Source: Ditylenchus dipsaci (Eukaryota; Nematoda; Chromadorea; Rhabditida; Anguinidae). From it: DNA of 64,000 nt. Of the stretch, positions 41,745 to 53,337 are shown piece by piece; position 1 is the stretch's first letter; each line of letters opens with the position of its first letter. The notes under the pieces were generated by a model, which was not told where the DNA came from, did not search any database, and saw only the letters and a program-made list of their open reading frames with translations. Made by a program: the position numbers and the translations under genes. The DNA is taken from positions 248,001-312,000 of the forward strand of contig SADC01000251.1 in the NCBI GenBank assembly GCA_004194705.1, read 5' to 3'.

Positions 41745-44700
41745 TGCACCATAAAGCTTCAGACTGCCTCCTGCCTAAAGCTTCAGAAGAGTATGAGTGC
41801 AAGGTGTGCAGTGCCCATGCAACCGGCTTCCATTTCGAGGCTCAGTCTTGCTCTGCCTGCTGCGCCTTTTTCCGTCGAGCTGTGTCTTTGAAGAGGACGT
41901 ATAAATGCGTGAAGGTGTCAACTGGAGCAAAAGCTAGCCCATGCAAAATTATTTACAGTAAGTTGGGTAAAAAGCAGGGATATATTTTTAGGGCATAAAT
42001 TCGTTCATACGTATTTTTATTTTACCTATACTCTTTATTGGAAACCCACTTTCTAATGGACGGACCCCTACCCCCCCCTTCCTGTATTTTGACTGAAAGT
42101 TCAAAAATAACACCATTTTCAATTGGTTGTAATTCTTTTCGACCCCGAAATGGTACCTTTTCTGCCCGAAAGGCTCTTTTCCTACCCGAAATTTGAAAAA
42201 CCCTTTGTTCTCAGTGATTTTCCAATCAATTTTTTGATTTATTCAACCCATCTTGTAGCTCTGAGTCTCAGCTTTCTAGCAGTCTGTTAAGTGATTTAGT
42301 GAGGTTCCGAAAACTTGAAGAAAAAGGTTTTTGAATAGAGCTAATATTTTTGACGATTTTGTCCATTCAAAGACTTTTTCCTCCCACCTTTTAAAAGCTC
42401 ATATGGTCAATATATAGCTGTTTAAAAAGCTGAGATCCATAGCTACAAAAAAAACTAAAAATTTATCAGAAAATCACCGAGAACAAAAAAATTTTCAAAT
42501 TTGGGGCTGAAAAAGAGTCTTTTGAGGCAGAAAAAGAGTCAATTTCGGGGTCGAAAAGTATTTCAACCTTTTCGATTGAAAATTTCAAGATTTTTAGGGG
42601 TTGAAAAAAGGCACACCTGCATTCTGGCACAAATTATTCTGTCAAAAAATTCAAATAGGCATAAACTTATCTTGGCACGAATTGTTTTGAAACAAAATTT
42701 TATTGGCTAAAATTGTTCTGAAACAAACAGTTCTGCGAATAACGTATTGTGTCCTCCATAGGGTTGTCGAGCCTTCGAAATTTTCGAGCCTTCGGCTCGG
42801 CTCCAAGTTCGAAAAAAATCGAACTTTCGAGCCGAAAGTTCGATTTCGAGCCTTCGGCTCGACAACCCTAGTCCTCCATGTTGCTGTCTCTATTTGACCC
42901 TTTATAGTTACACTTTGAACTTTGTAATTTATTTTTCGTTACTTCTGTTACCGTATCTTATTTACAATTACTTTAGTATCTATCCGAATCATGAGTGATA
43001 GGGACGACTACAGCAGTGAAGACGGGTTTAATAAGGTCGAAATTGCCATTTTAACTACCGAAATCCTAAACCCGAATTAGATACTTTTATGCAGAACTTT
43101 AAAATGACTCGAATTCCAAATCAGACTACTTTTTACTTAAAATCGCGCCGAGAATTCGGTTCGATAGGACCCAAATTACGATTTTAACCGCTCAAACCCT
43201 AAAATCTGTGTAAGGTACCATCAGGCAAGTTAATATCCACCCGGATAGCTTTAATAATAAAAGTTGTTAAAAATCAAAAGCAAACTGTTCTTTCAAGTGA
43301 AAAACGTGTGTGGACTCTGGTTTCTTAGAACCAAAGTTGTGATGTTACCTAACCTAACCCCAAAATTTCAGGTTGGTGTTATTGGGTCAATTGGATATGC
43401 ACCTGGATTGCCTGAAAAATTAAACTTTTCAACATCATACTCAAAATTTATTGGTAAATCCTGTTTGACAGGTTTAAAATTGTGTTTTTACCCACCAAAA
43501 CCCGGGTGGGTACCACCTGGCCAGGTGGACATCCACATGGATGGCCTGAAAAATTGAATTTCTTTAAATTAAAAATCCTACGATAAGTGAAATTCTATGA
43601 GAATCAAGTTCGACGACGCTGAAATTTCGTTTTTACCTACCCCATCTCAAAACCTGGGGTGGTTACCACCTGGTCAGGTGGATACCCACCTGGATGACCT
43701 GAAATTAAAAAAAAACTTTGCGGGGTTTTAAATTTCTTAGTCTGAACCAACCGAACCAAGTGGTCGTCCACATGGAGCAAATTTTTTTTACTTTTTCGGG
43801 TTCCACGACCCACTTTCTGGACTGATTAGGACATGCTGAAGATGGTTTAATAGTGGTGAAATGCCGTTTTCTCGAGCATTTTCTGAATTTTGGGATATAA
43901 TTGATTTTACCAAACTTTAAAAATACCCTACAAAACGGAATTTTTCCGCTATCAATCTATCTTCAGCATGCCCGGATCAGTCCAGAAAATAGGTTTTTGA
44001 ACATAAAAGACGTAAAAAACTTTTTTGCTCCAAGTGGACGACCACTTGGTTTGGTTGATTCAGACTTCAATAAATGCGGGTGACACAATCAGTTTTTTTA
44101 GCTTCGCTTATTACAGAAACAATTGAATTCTAAATCATTTAAATTCAAAAAAGTTAATTCCACAACACTTCGTGCCAAGATAAGTTTTTGCCTATTTGAA
44201 TTTTTGCCAGAATAATTTGTTCCAGAATGTAGGTGTGCCGAAAAAAGGCGCTCATGGGCTTTTAATAAAAATATATATAGGGTATTCTTTAAACTTGGAT
44301 ATCTAAGTTTAAAAAAGTTGGAAGTGTATAAACAAAGTATCCTCAAAAAGCAATAATGTGACCAGAGAAGGGCATGCCCATTTAAGTCGATGAATTTGTA
44401 CAAATTTTTCAATCCCTGATTATTTCTAATTGTATGTTTTAAACCATAGTGAGGATATGAGAAAAATAAGCTAATATTGGTAAAGTCATGGCGATAATGT
44501 GATTACAGTCGAATCTCGATTATCCGGCACCCATTTCTAAAATGAGTATGGCAAATAACTAAGATTTACTGGTTATCTTGGCAAAATTTTATGATTTTAG
44601 AAAAAAGACTGGCAAAATCAGAATCCTTGCGTTATTCAGGACTAGACTGGCAAATCACTTTTGGCAAAAGCTTTCGGAAATTGATAGAGAAAAAATGTAG

Positions 44701-47700
44701 GACCCAAAACGGGGACCAACTTGAGGGGGTGCCGGATAAATGAGAATAGACTTATAGCAGGGCTCCCTTCTCAAAATTTAAAAAAGGACATTTGGTCAAA
44801 AAACAGGGATTTAAAGGAAAAAGTCCATTTTATCTAGTGCTTATTGCCATTTTGAAGCGAAAAAAAAAGATTTTGACTAAAACCTCCAAAATAAAAAAAG
44901 ATTTGGGGTCCCAAAAAAAGGACAAATCTTTTTAAAAAGGACACATGGCAGCCCTGACTTATAGTGATTGGGATGATTATGGTTAACATAATCACCTTTC
45001 TATGAAAAACAAAGGGGCCAAGGCATTTCCCAGCAAAAGACCACAGGGAATCAAGACACATTTTGGCACCGGATTCAGCACTAGCGCCGCGAATTCGCTA
45101 ATCTTATTTGGGTCATTTTATTTAATGTATTTTTCATTTTGGCCACAGAAATACCTAAGGGATGGTTAAACCTTATATACTTCAATTAGCCGTGACGTCA
45201 GATTAGATAAATATTTTGGGCGCGGTTTCAAACGGACTTTGGTAAAAGCAATGATAGGGACCCTGTTTGCATATTCCTCTAGCACACTTAGCCTAAATTT
45301 TTTGTTTTACAGCCGAATCAAAGCTTTGCCGAGCCTGCCGTCTAAAGAAATGCTTAGAAGTGGGAATGAACAAGGCCTGTAAGCCCAATTTCTGTTTTAT
45401 TCATCTGACTCATGTTCATTTTTCATAGTTCAGCTGTGCAAGGTCCAAAGACGTTCAGCAAAAAGATTAGGTCATACTCCACCAAATCTGTAAGACTTCA
45501 ATATGGGCTCTTTTTAATAATTATATAATGAAAATTAAGGGCCTTCGCCGCAACAAACGCTTTGCCCAGGCAGAAAGACCCACTAAAGTAAAGCCCAGCT
45601 ACTTTTTTAGAGCTTGCACTTATTAGGTTGTAGAAGTCATGAAACTGACCACGTGAATTTTTTTTAATTCTTCCAGCAGCTTCAAAGTCATTTCTTACAC
45701 GGTTTAATTAAATTCAGCAATATAAACCAAAAAAGATTAATTGAAAATCACTGCTTTTTTTGAATTTGCGGGCTAAATTTACCTATACCCCACCAGTCAA
45801 TTAACCTTGACCCCCACCAGTCAAAACATTCTTTATTTGATTATTCAAAACAGCACACAAGAGTTAATTTTTCGCTTGTTTGAGGAATAGTAACGTTAAT
45901 GTACTGTTTTAAATAATAAAATAAATAATTTTTTGACTGGTGGGGGGTCAAGGTTAATTGACTGGTGGGGGTAAAGGTAAAGTGCTCCATTTCGCGATTT
46001 CGCGCGAAATTTCCCTACTGTTTATGTTTTTGAATTTTGACACCCCGTGCCCAGGGATGAGCATTTTGGCTTTTAGTAAATTAAAAAGGGCAAAAAACTT
46101 ACCCTTTTTTCGGACAATACTTTTTTTCCGACTAAAATACTCTTTTTTCCGACTAATTTTAATAATTGCATTTTTTCAAGTTTTTATCTCAATTTTTCTA
46201 AAGTTTTAGCATAATCGTGTAGCCCAGGATCTCAGCTTTCTAACGAGCTATCGAACAGAACGAAAAGATTCCATGAATGAAAATATTTGAAGGTTTGAAA
46301 AGATAGCTGTTACTTTTTTTCCACTCCTAAACCTCTATTTTTCGAACAATTGTCTATATTATTCAGTGGAGTTTAATGGCTCGTTAGAAAGCTGAGATTC
46401 TGAGCTACACGAGAATGCTCAAAAATTTAAAAATTAAGACAAAAACTCGAAGAAAAATGCAAATGAAAAATGGATCAAATTGAATTTCCGCACCGAAAGT
46501 GTGAAATTCCGCACCAAAATTGTGAAATTCCCCACCAAATTTTTTAAAAAATTATTTATGCCTTTTTCTGTCCAAGACCAACCAAATTTTGCAATATTTT
46601 GCCAGAATTCAAATTTTTTAGTCTGAAAATGACTTGGATTGCTTCGAATCCCAACCCGGAATGGCCAAAAGCCCCTGAAAGTTGGTTTTGGGGTTTACTA
46701 AAGGTGGCTAAAAACTTTAGGGGTAAACTTTTTTAATCGCTCAGAACTCCACCCTGAACCACTCAAAATCATCCTAAACCTGGAATTCCGAGCAATAAAG
46801 CCCATCTGACTGGAATTCTGATTCGCCCAGTCGGTTTTTCGCAGAAAGTGTGAAATGTGTTTGTGCTGTCTTATGATCTTCAGAGAAATATTAAACTGTC
46901 TTTCTGGCATCTGTGTCTCAGATCTACTTCCGAACTCGTGCTAAATAAAAACATGTGTCGAAAACATGAGAAACCGAAATTCCGGCAGCATAATTATAAT
47001 TGAAATTCCACGGTGTCTTTTGAATTTTTAGAGCAGTTTTTCAAGCAAATCGACAATGCTGAACACGAATCCGAAAAAAAGGTGTGTAAAACTGCAAAAC
47101 TACAAAATTTCAGAAATAAAAGTTGATGTGATAATCATGCACTTTTAAATAGCTTTTCTTAACGGATCCATGTTCAGAATGGTCGGTTTGCTTGAAAAAC
47201 TGCTCTTAAAATTCAGAAAACACTGTCAAATTTTAAATTTAACAAATTGAAAATTTAAATTTGAATGTTTTTTGTCTTGAGTGGAATTTCAGATCACGGT
47301 CAGTTCTCACTAAAATAGTGGGTTTACAAGCAAATCGACTACGCTGAACATGAAGCCGACGTGTAATACAACAGTTTTGCATATAAATGACTGAAAACCT
47401 ACCAGAATAAAACATTCTCTTGGGGAAAATCGCCCTTTTGGGCAATTTTCCCTAAAAAGGCAATTTGCCTAAAGGGCGAAAATTGCTTTTAGGGTAAAAA
47501 GAGCAAATTTTTTGCCCTTTTTTGCCTCTTTTAATTTAAAAAAAGGCAAAATGCTCATCTTTGCACCCGTGCTTTGAAAGAAAACATTCAAAATGACTCC
47601 ATAATTTGATTTTTAATTTTTTAAATCTCTGGCGTGTGTGACACCCGCCAACTTTAAAAGCAGGTGCGCAAACATGCCTATTTAATCACTTTTGGGCAAA

Positions 47701-49625
47701 AAATGCTTTTTGTAGAGTTTTGAAAAAATCGCCTTTGTCCCCCGAGCTGATTTTTGGTCAATTATCTAGGGGGCCGAGGCAAAATTTTTGCAAAACTTTT
47801 TAAAAAGAACAATTTTACTTAAAAATTATTAAACAGTGTAGACAAATGACTTTTCAGGTTTTTAGAGGAATATTTTAAACTTGCATGGTTAGTTTCATGG
47901 CCTTCTGATCAACCCAATAAATTTTCAGCAATCTGAACAAAGCAAAACCCCGAAGCAAATGTCTCCCAAAATGCTTCAGCCAATGCTTGTATGGTCGACG
48001 ACAACAGTTCAAGCAGTTGCAGCAGCGATGTGGGCAACTTTTTTTCGGAAATAGAGAAGAATTGCAAGACCATTGGTGCAGTGGATACTGCATCACAGCC
48101 CAGCAGTAGTAGTACCGCTAACACAGTACCCCAGATTACCACTCTGGACGAGAAATTACCCAGAACATGTGCTCTGTATCCAGCCAACAATATATTACGA
48201 ATATTTGTGGAAGAGGAAATGAGAATTGCCGAGAGAAGACGAATTAGTTGGTTTTTCATTGATTTCTTCTGTAATTTCTGTTAGTTGATTACAGTACATG
48301 TATTTTTAGTGTTCTGTGAACGACCAGTTGGAAGTTTGCTAGGTCGCAGCAAAGCGTGTGTGAGTTTATGGTATTTTGGAAAATAAAAATTTCAAATTGA
48401 CATTTATACTCAAAATTTTTCTTGCAGCCAAGTCTCGATAACTCGGCTCATCTGAAATTCTTCATACGGCAAAACTTCATTTTTAAATTTTACAACCTGG
48501 TCGCAAAATAGCCAGGCTTCCAATTTCACCGGTAGGGTTTGATAATGACGAAATTCTTGCCAAAGAAACCCCCGATACTTTGGTATCCTGTTTTTGAGTT
48601 GCAAACGATGGAAGGTTATTGAAAATCGAACAAATTATTGAGACTTGGCTATATTTTCATATTAATTATATTTTTATATATAATTAATTATAGTTATATT
48701 AATTTAGGAAAGTGTTAGGTAGTTCTGGGTTATACCCTACAGGGTGTTTCAATAATTTTAAGCTTTTTGTTTTGACCATATTTTTTCCGTTGTTTTTCAA
48801 GTATCGATGAACGCAGATAAACTCCTCTCGTCATGAGAATTTTTTGACATATAATGTCAAAAATACTATTTCCGGTTGGTCCCACTGTTGTTTGGGTCCT
48901 TGTCTCCAGGTTAGCAGGCCGAACTTCAGGGGTGGCCAAATATAAGCCGTGTTTTTGACATTATTTGTTGCAAAATGTCTCGTACCGAGATAAGTCTACC
49001 TGCCTTTCCTGATTTTGAGAAACATAGAATAAAAAAATTTATGGAAAATAAAGAGCTAGAATTTGTCCAAACACCCTTTTCAGCTATAAATACGCTGTGT
49101 AGCTAAAATTCTTAGGAAAAGTTTTTTTGCAGCCATTTTCTGTGCATGACATCAAACCACTAAGGTTCCGCGACTTCAGAAAATCCATTCGAACCCACAT
49201 CCTCCTCATTTACGAATGGCTCAGGGTCTGGCCTCAACACAGCACACTGACTATGGAGGATCAAGTAGGATTTTATTTTAATTTTGAACCTGTATATAAA
49301 AATATAAGCCCATGCCTGCTATCCATTCCTAAATATAAATTTTTACATCGGAAAAAGGAATTACCCAATAGGTTTTGGCACCAGACACAGCTGATGATGG
49401 TTTCGATGGAGCCTGTTGGTAAAAATCTGTAGATCACTTATTTTAGATCACTTTTCTGCGCAAATGTGTGCTGTACCACACCATTCTAGATCCTTGCTTC
49501 ATCACCATGCAAATCGGCGATCTAACCAAATTTGTGCTCCCCAACGGCGGCTATGTCTCCACCATTGCAGGCTGTGATGAAGGATGGCAGGACGAAAAGG
49601 AGATCAGCAGGGACATCAAGAAAAG
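41745..49625 (+). CDS. Nuclear hormone receptor, nematode-type
   Basis: Zinc-finger exon 41745-41957: CKVC, 13 residues, [10 protein letters not shown], the P-box style of the expanded nematode receptors rather than CEGCKGFF. Exon 45313-45378 adds [17 protein letters not shown], completing the second finger; exon 45429-45489 is a basic hinge. A Ser-rich hinge/helix exon (about 47931-48246; [19 protein letters not shown]) leads to 48310-48359 ([16 protein letters not shown]), 49133-49264 ([18 protein letters not shown]) and 49447-49625 ([31 protein letters not shown]), the first half of a ligand-binding domain. The start codon, the join between 45489 and 47931, and helices after about residue 59 of the last exon were not found. 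Introns of 3.4 and 2.4 kb are full of transposons. Such receptors are ligand-regulated transcription factors. Confidence 0.8.
42759..42870. mobile_element. 112-bp hAT MITE, TAGGGTTG family
   Basis: Ends TAGGGTTGTCGAGCC and complement, built from TTCGAGCC/GGCTCGAA motifs. Perfect 8-bp duplication GTCCTCCA (42751-42758, 42871-42878). In the first long receptor intron. Confidence 0.9.
43080..43720 (+). repeat. Four ~150-bp CCAGGTGG units
   Basis: Units spaced 150-170 bases, each containing GGTACCACCTGGCCAGGTGG-like palindrome, ATCCACCTGGATGGCCTGAA and an A-rich tail. They end in the TCTGAACCAACCGAACCAAG module of the next foldback. Confidence 0.65.
43738..44074. mobile_element. GTGGTCG foldback
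   Basis: AGTCTGAACCAACCGAACCA at the left is mirrored by TGGTTTGGTTGATTCAGACT at the right; CATGCTGAAGATGGTTT against ATCTATCTTCAGCATGCCC inside. Confidence 0.7.
44506..44752. mobile_element. pogo-like MITE, right end interrupted
   Basis: Left end CAGTCGAATCTCGATTATCC after TA; right GTGCCGGATAAATGAGAATA is the degenerate mate. A hAT MITE begins a few bases further on. Confidence 0.6.
44758..44956. mobile_element. hAT MITE, CAGGGCTCCC family
   Basis: Ends CAGGGCTCCC and GGCAGCCCTG; AAAAAGGACA and AAAGATTT motifs inside in both orientations. Perfect 8-bp duplication ACTTATAG (44750-44757, 44957-44964). A relative lies at 60077-60289. Confidence 0.88.
45787..45978. mobile_element. Short MITE with CCCCACCAGTCAATTAACC ends
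   Basis: ACCCCACCAGTCAATTAACC and GACCCCCACCAGTCAAAA at the left are both mirrored at the right. Interior AT-rich; target duplication unclear. In the second long receptor intron. Confidence 0.65.
46058..47560. mobile_element. Degenerate 1.5-kb element with CAGGGATGAGCA ends
   Basis: Left CAGGGATGAGCATTTTGGC, right GGCAAAATGCTCATCTTTG, flanked by CCCCGTGC and ACCCGTGC (imperfect 8-bp match). Inside is an inverted CTCAGCTTTCTAACGAGCT pair (46230/46390) and a half-copy of the AATCGCTCAGAA foldback (46630-46860). Possible hAT. Confidence 0.45.
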
Positions 49626-49839
49626 GTTGGCTGAATTACACTTTGCGACCAAAAATATTCACTTTCTATTCCGAATTACTAACTATTCAAGGCGAACTTG
49701 TGATTATATTTTATATAAAACAATTTGGAATGCATATATTTAGAGGCTCTAATCAAATTGGATACATGAGAGGTGCGTGAGAAATAAGAGAGCGAAAAAC
49801 AATAACCAATTCTCAAAGAATTTTTTTTTGCGAAATTAA

Positions 49840-50886
49840 TCACCACGAAATAACTGCCTTCCGCATTGAAAAGGTATAATAGAAAATAAGGTACCTAGAG
49901 AAAGAATAATATCATACAGTTTAATGGTCACCTAAACTCAAAACAAAAAACAACGAAAACAAGGCAAGTTTATTCAACAGCACAACAATGACATTACCAA
50001 CAAAATAATTTATAAATTGATGTTCTTAGTTACTGACTGTTGAGCAATTTGACCAAACACCCAAAAGTCGGCAGCGCAATTGGCGCTGCCGACTATATCC
50101 GACTATTTCGCGACTATATCCGACTATTTCAATAAAAATAAGGGTACCTAGAGAAAGAATAATATCATACAGTTTAATGGTCACCTAAACTCAAAACAAA
50201 AAACAACGAAAACAAGGCAAGTTTATTCAACAGCACAACAATGACATTACCAACAAAATAATTTATAAATTGATGTTCTTAGTTACTGACTGTTGAGCAA
50301 TTTGACCAAACACCCAAAAGTCGGCAGCGCAATTGGCGCTGCCGACTATATCCGACTATTTCGCGACTATATCCGACTATTTCAATAAAAATAAGGGTAC
50401 CTAGAGAAAGAATAATATCATACAGTTTAATGGTCACCTAAACTCAAAACAAAAAACAACGAAAACAAGGCAAGTTTATTCAACAGCACAACAATGACAT
50501 TACCAACAAAATAATTTATAAATTGATGTTCTTAGTTACTGACTGTTGAGCAATTTGACCAAACACCCAAAAGTCGGCAGCGCAATTGGCAGAAGGTAAC
50601 CCAGAGTCTGGAACATACTCAATTTCCACCAGTACATGGAATAGAGACCGAAGATCGCTGCTAGTCCCACATGAAAGCCAACTGACCAGATCGAAAGCTT
50701 GAATTTATCCATGTTGATGCCGATTCGTGACCACTAAAAGCATAACAGTAAGCGCGTATATAACTATATTGAAAAGGAAAAATATTTAAATGCAAAAGAA
50801 CTGACCATTGTAAGCAACACAAAGAAGGGAAAGACCGAAGCCAGGCTGCCAATCACGATCATCACTAGAGAAGCCATTGAAACCAT
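49840..50886 (-). CDS. RPN2-like C-terminal membrane protein, right copy
   Basis: Minus-strand exons 50886-50806, 50733-50567, 49894-49840; 100 residues, like the left copy. Compared with it, exon 2 has one extra T (ACTTTTGGG) and exon 3 lacks one base; spliced at the same sites they cancel, giving LPTFGYLIFYYTFSMRKAV in place of LPTLGTLMFYYTFSMRKAV. The last intron has grown to 672 bases through repeat units carrying extra partial copies of the exon 2 end. It faces the receptor gene, tail to tail, with about 200 bases between. Confidence 0.72.
49890..50590 (+). repeat. 253-bp tandem repeat, nearly three copies, in an intron
   Basis: GGTACCTAGAGAAAGAATAA recurs at 49890, 50143 and 50396, exactly 253 bases apart. 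Each unit holds the RPN2-like intron, the end of exon 2 and a filler of repeated TATCCGACTATTTC. The left arm has a single version without filler. Confidence 0.92.
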
Positions 50887-50950
50887 CTTTAGAGCTGTTC
50901 ACTGAAACAACTCAATTTAAATACAATATAAAGCAGGGCTGTGAAACTGT

Positions 50951-51203
50951 GATGCAGCGTAGTAAATTAATTGCCCTCTGCCTTTCTATCATTTAAGTGA
51001 AAGTAAACAAATTTTATCAAAACTTTTACATTGATAAGCATACTTTCGCATTTCCCAGAAAAATTAAAAAGCGCCGCCTCCGCCGGGAGTTTCCAAAAAC
51101 AAGCGCCACCGGCTCCGCCGCCGGCATTTTCAGAATTTCGCCGCCAGCCGTCGGAGCGTCGGCGGATGCGCAAGTATGGTCATAAGTGGCTGGAAAAAGC
51201 TCA
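50951..51203. other. Short GC-rich spacer
   Basis: CGCCGCCTCCGCCGG and GCCGCCAGCCGTCGGAGCG stand out at 51070-51170. It might be an exon (Ala/Pro-rich in one frame) but nothing confirms this. Confidence 0.35.
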
Positions 51204-51211
51204 CTGTGTAG

Positions 51212-52467
51212 TAGGGTTGTCGATCGATTTATCGAAATCGATCGAAATCGACCGAAAATCGAAGCTTTTTCGATATTTTCGATTATTTCGATAATCGATT
51301 ATCGAAACATTTCGATTCGATCGATTCCCGATTATCGATTATCGAAATTTTTTCGATATTTTCGATATTTCGATAATCGATTAATCGAAAATTTTCGATT
51401 TTTTCGATAATTCGATTATCGATTAATCGATAGCCTTCGATCGATTTTCGATTATCGAAAACCGAAGATTTTTCGATTTCGATATTTTGTGAAGTATTTG
51501 TTATAAAATGTAGAGTTTCATTTTCAAGAACTTTCAAAATAACCTGATTTTAACGAAAGAATGACTTGGGGCTAAGGTCCAGACGGTCGAAGTTTTAAAA
51601 AGTAAAAATCTTATCTTTTCACCTTATTTTAAGTCGTGTTTTACTTTTTAAAACTTCAACCGTCTGGACCTTAACCCCAAGTCATTCTATTAAAATTCTT
51701 GACACTTCATTGTGTAGGGAAATAAAAGGGCTTCAAAATGACGCGTTGAATGACAGTCTTTGAAAACATTAATTTTGAGAGAATCCACTGTTTATGCGGC
51801 AAAACGACTATTTTACTTAGATTTGACTAGAAATCAACACTTTTGCATTTTTTATGAAAACTTTTCCCAGAAAAATCTAAAATAAAATCTTAACCTACCA
51901 AATTGTAGCTTAGAAACAGTGCTTCAAAATTCGTGTAAAAATAGCTTCGAAAAAAATCTGAAAAAATAATTTTTGCACAACTGAAATAACTGTTAACGCC
52001 GTTAGATTAAGGAGAAAAAATGCTACAAAAAGGCGCAAGACAAAACTATATCCAAATTCACATTGGTTATAAATAATAACTTAAAGAAAAAATTTGTGTC
52101 AAAAAATTCTTGTTCCATTTTTTTGACCGGTACTGTATATTTCGATCATTTAGTCACTCTTTGAATACTTTACCTTTGTACGTTGATGGCTCAATAAAAT
52201 ACTTGTTTGTTCATATTATCATTTTTTCGTGTGTTGGAATAATGCTATAAGGTAACCTTAATAAGGGATGATAATTTCATAGATTTCGATCGATTTTCGA
52301 TCGAAATCGATCGATTATCGACCAATTTTCGATCGATTCTCGATTATCGATTATCGAAATTTTTTCGATATTTTCGATATTTCGATTATCGATTATCGAA
52401 AATTTTCGATATTTCGATTTTTCAATTTTTCGATAATCGAAAAATTTCAAATCGATCGACAACCCTA
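51212..52467. mobile_element. hAT element, TAGGGTTG family, TCGATTATCGA repeats
   Basis: Ends TAGGGTTGTCGATCGATTT and complement. Each subterminal 200-270 bases is dense in TCGATTATCGA/TTTTCGATATTTCGA. Perfect 8-bp duplication CTGTGTAG (51204-51211, 52468-52475). The interior holds a smaller palindrome (GACTTGGGGCTAAGGTCCAG, 51563-51690) and no coding sequence. Confidence 0.9.
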
Positions 52468-52499
52468 CTGTGTAGCCCTGCATCATAGATACCAAATGA

Positions 52500-53337
52500 C
52501 TACAACACAAAAAAAATTTGGCTGTTTCGCATTGAAAAAATGAAATTTGCTCTCACTGATTGGATAGAAGGCTTGAGTTATTCGTAATTTATCATTTGCC
52601 AGTAATTTACCATCGCGTAAAAGATTCTGTATAAATTGGTCAGATTTTTTATGCAAATTTGAGATTGTGCCCTGTTCTCATTCAAGTCAACAATAAACCC
52701 AAGATAACATTTAACACAGGAAAGGCGGTGGTTGGGAACAGCCGAAAATTTATTTTTCCAGATGCTATTGTACGAGTTCGAAGCATTCCGAATTTTTTTA
52801 GCCATCGTGTTTAGCGTTGAACTCTACACAAAACGCATAGTTTGATACACACTGCCTTTTCCGTGTTAAAGAATTTTACCGGTAACCTACTAGTAGGTCG
52901 TAGTAGGTCGGCAATTGGCCAGTTACCTCTATTTACCCCGGTAATTTCCCACCCATCCGGCAGTAGATGGCTCGAAAAATGCATCGATTCAGATTTCGAC
53001 GTTTTTTTTCAAAAGTAAGCCAAGTGTCGGAGCATATTGGCAACCAATTTTCTAGGGATGGACTATCACAGAGCTCAAAGAAATAAAATCTTATCCGTTT
53101 AAATATTTTGGCTATAAATATGCAAAGGCTAAAGAGAAAAATATTCGATGAGGAACACGAAATAAAAAATGGTCTGAAATCGACCATTTTTGAAAATTTT
53201 GCCATTTTTTTATTTGGCGCCAAATTTTCCTAACATACTACGTAAAATTCGAATTTTGAAACGGGTAAAACGGAATTTTGCAGCTAATTCTCGTGATTTT
53301 GCAGCAAAATTTCGTAATTTTGCAGCAAATGTTTCAT
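52500..53337. other. Spacer, no supported gene
   Basis: AT-rich. TTTTGCAGC(A)AA is repeated near 53277-53330 and mirrored near 54285-54320 across the foldbacks, so 53280-54320 may itself be a larger inverted element. Confidence 0.4.

Larger units (their letters stand above)
48603..50950 (-). repeat. Right arm of long inverted duplication
   Basis: Inverted copy of 30772-32633. It starts within the receptor intron between 48359 and 49133, so the last receptor exons lie in the arm. It carries the RPN2-like gene on the minus strand and an extra 253-bp repeat array. Confidence 0.9.

Noticed and set aside
47875..48259. Minus-strand frames of 73 and 116 codons
   Set aside because: Antisense shadows of the receptor hinge exon, whose plus-strand frame matches the family.
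49372..49420. Extra receptor exon [14 protein letters not shown]
   Set aside because: It has GT/AG borders but inserts non-family sequence; skipping it joins DQ to [16 protein letters not shown] in phase, as expected for the domain.
51060..51203. GC-rich Ala/Pro exon (APPAPPPAF)
   Set aside because: Open in several frames on both strands, with no confirmed splice partner; left as spacer.
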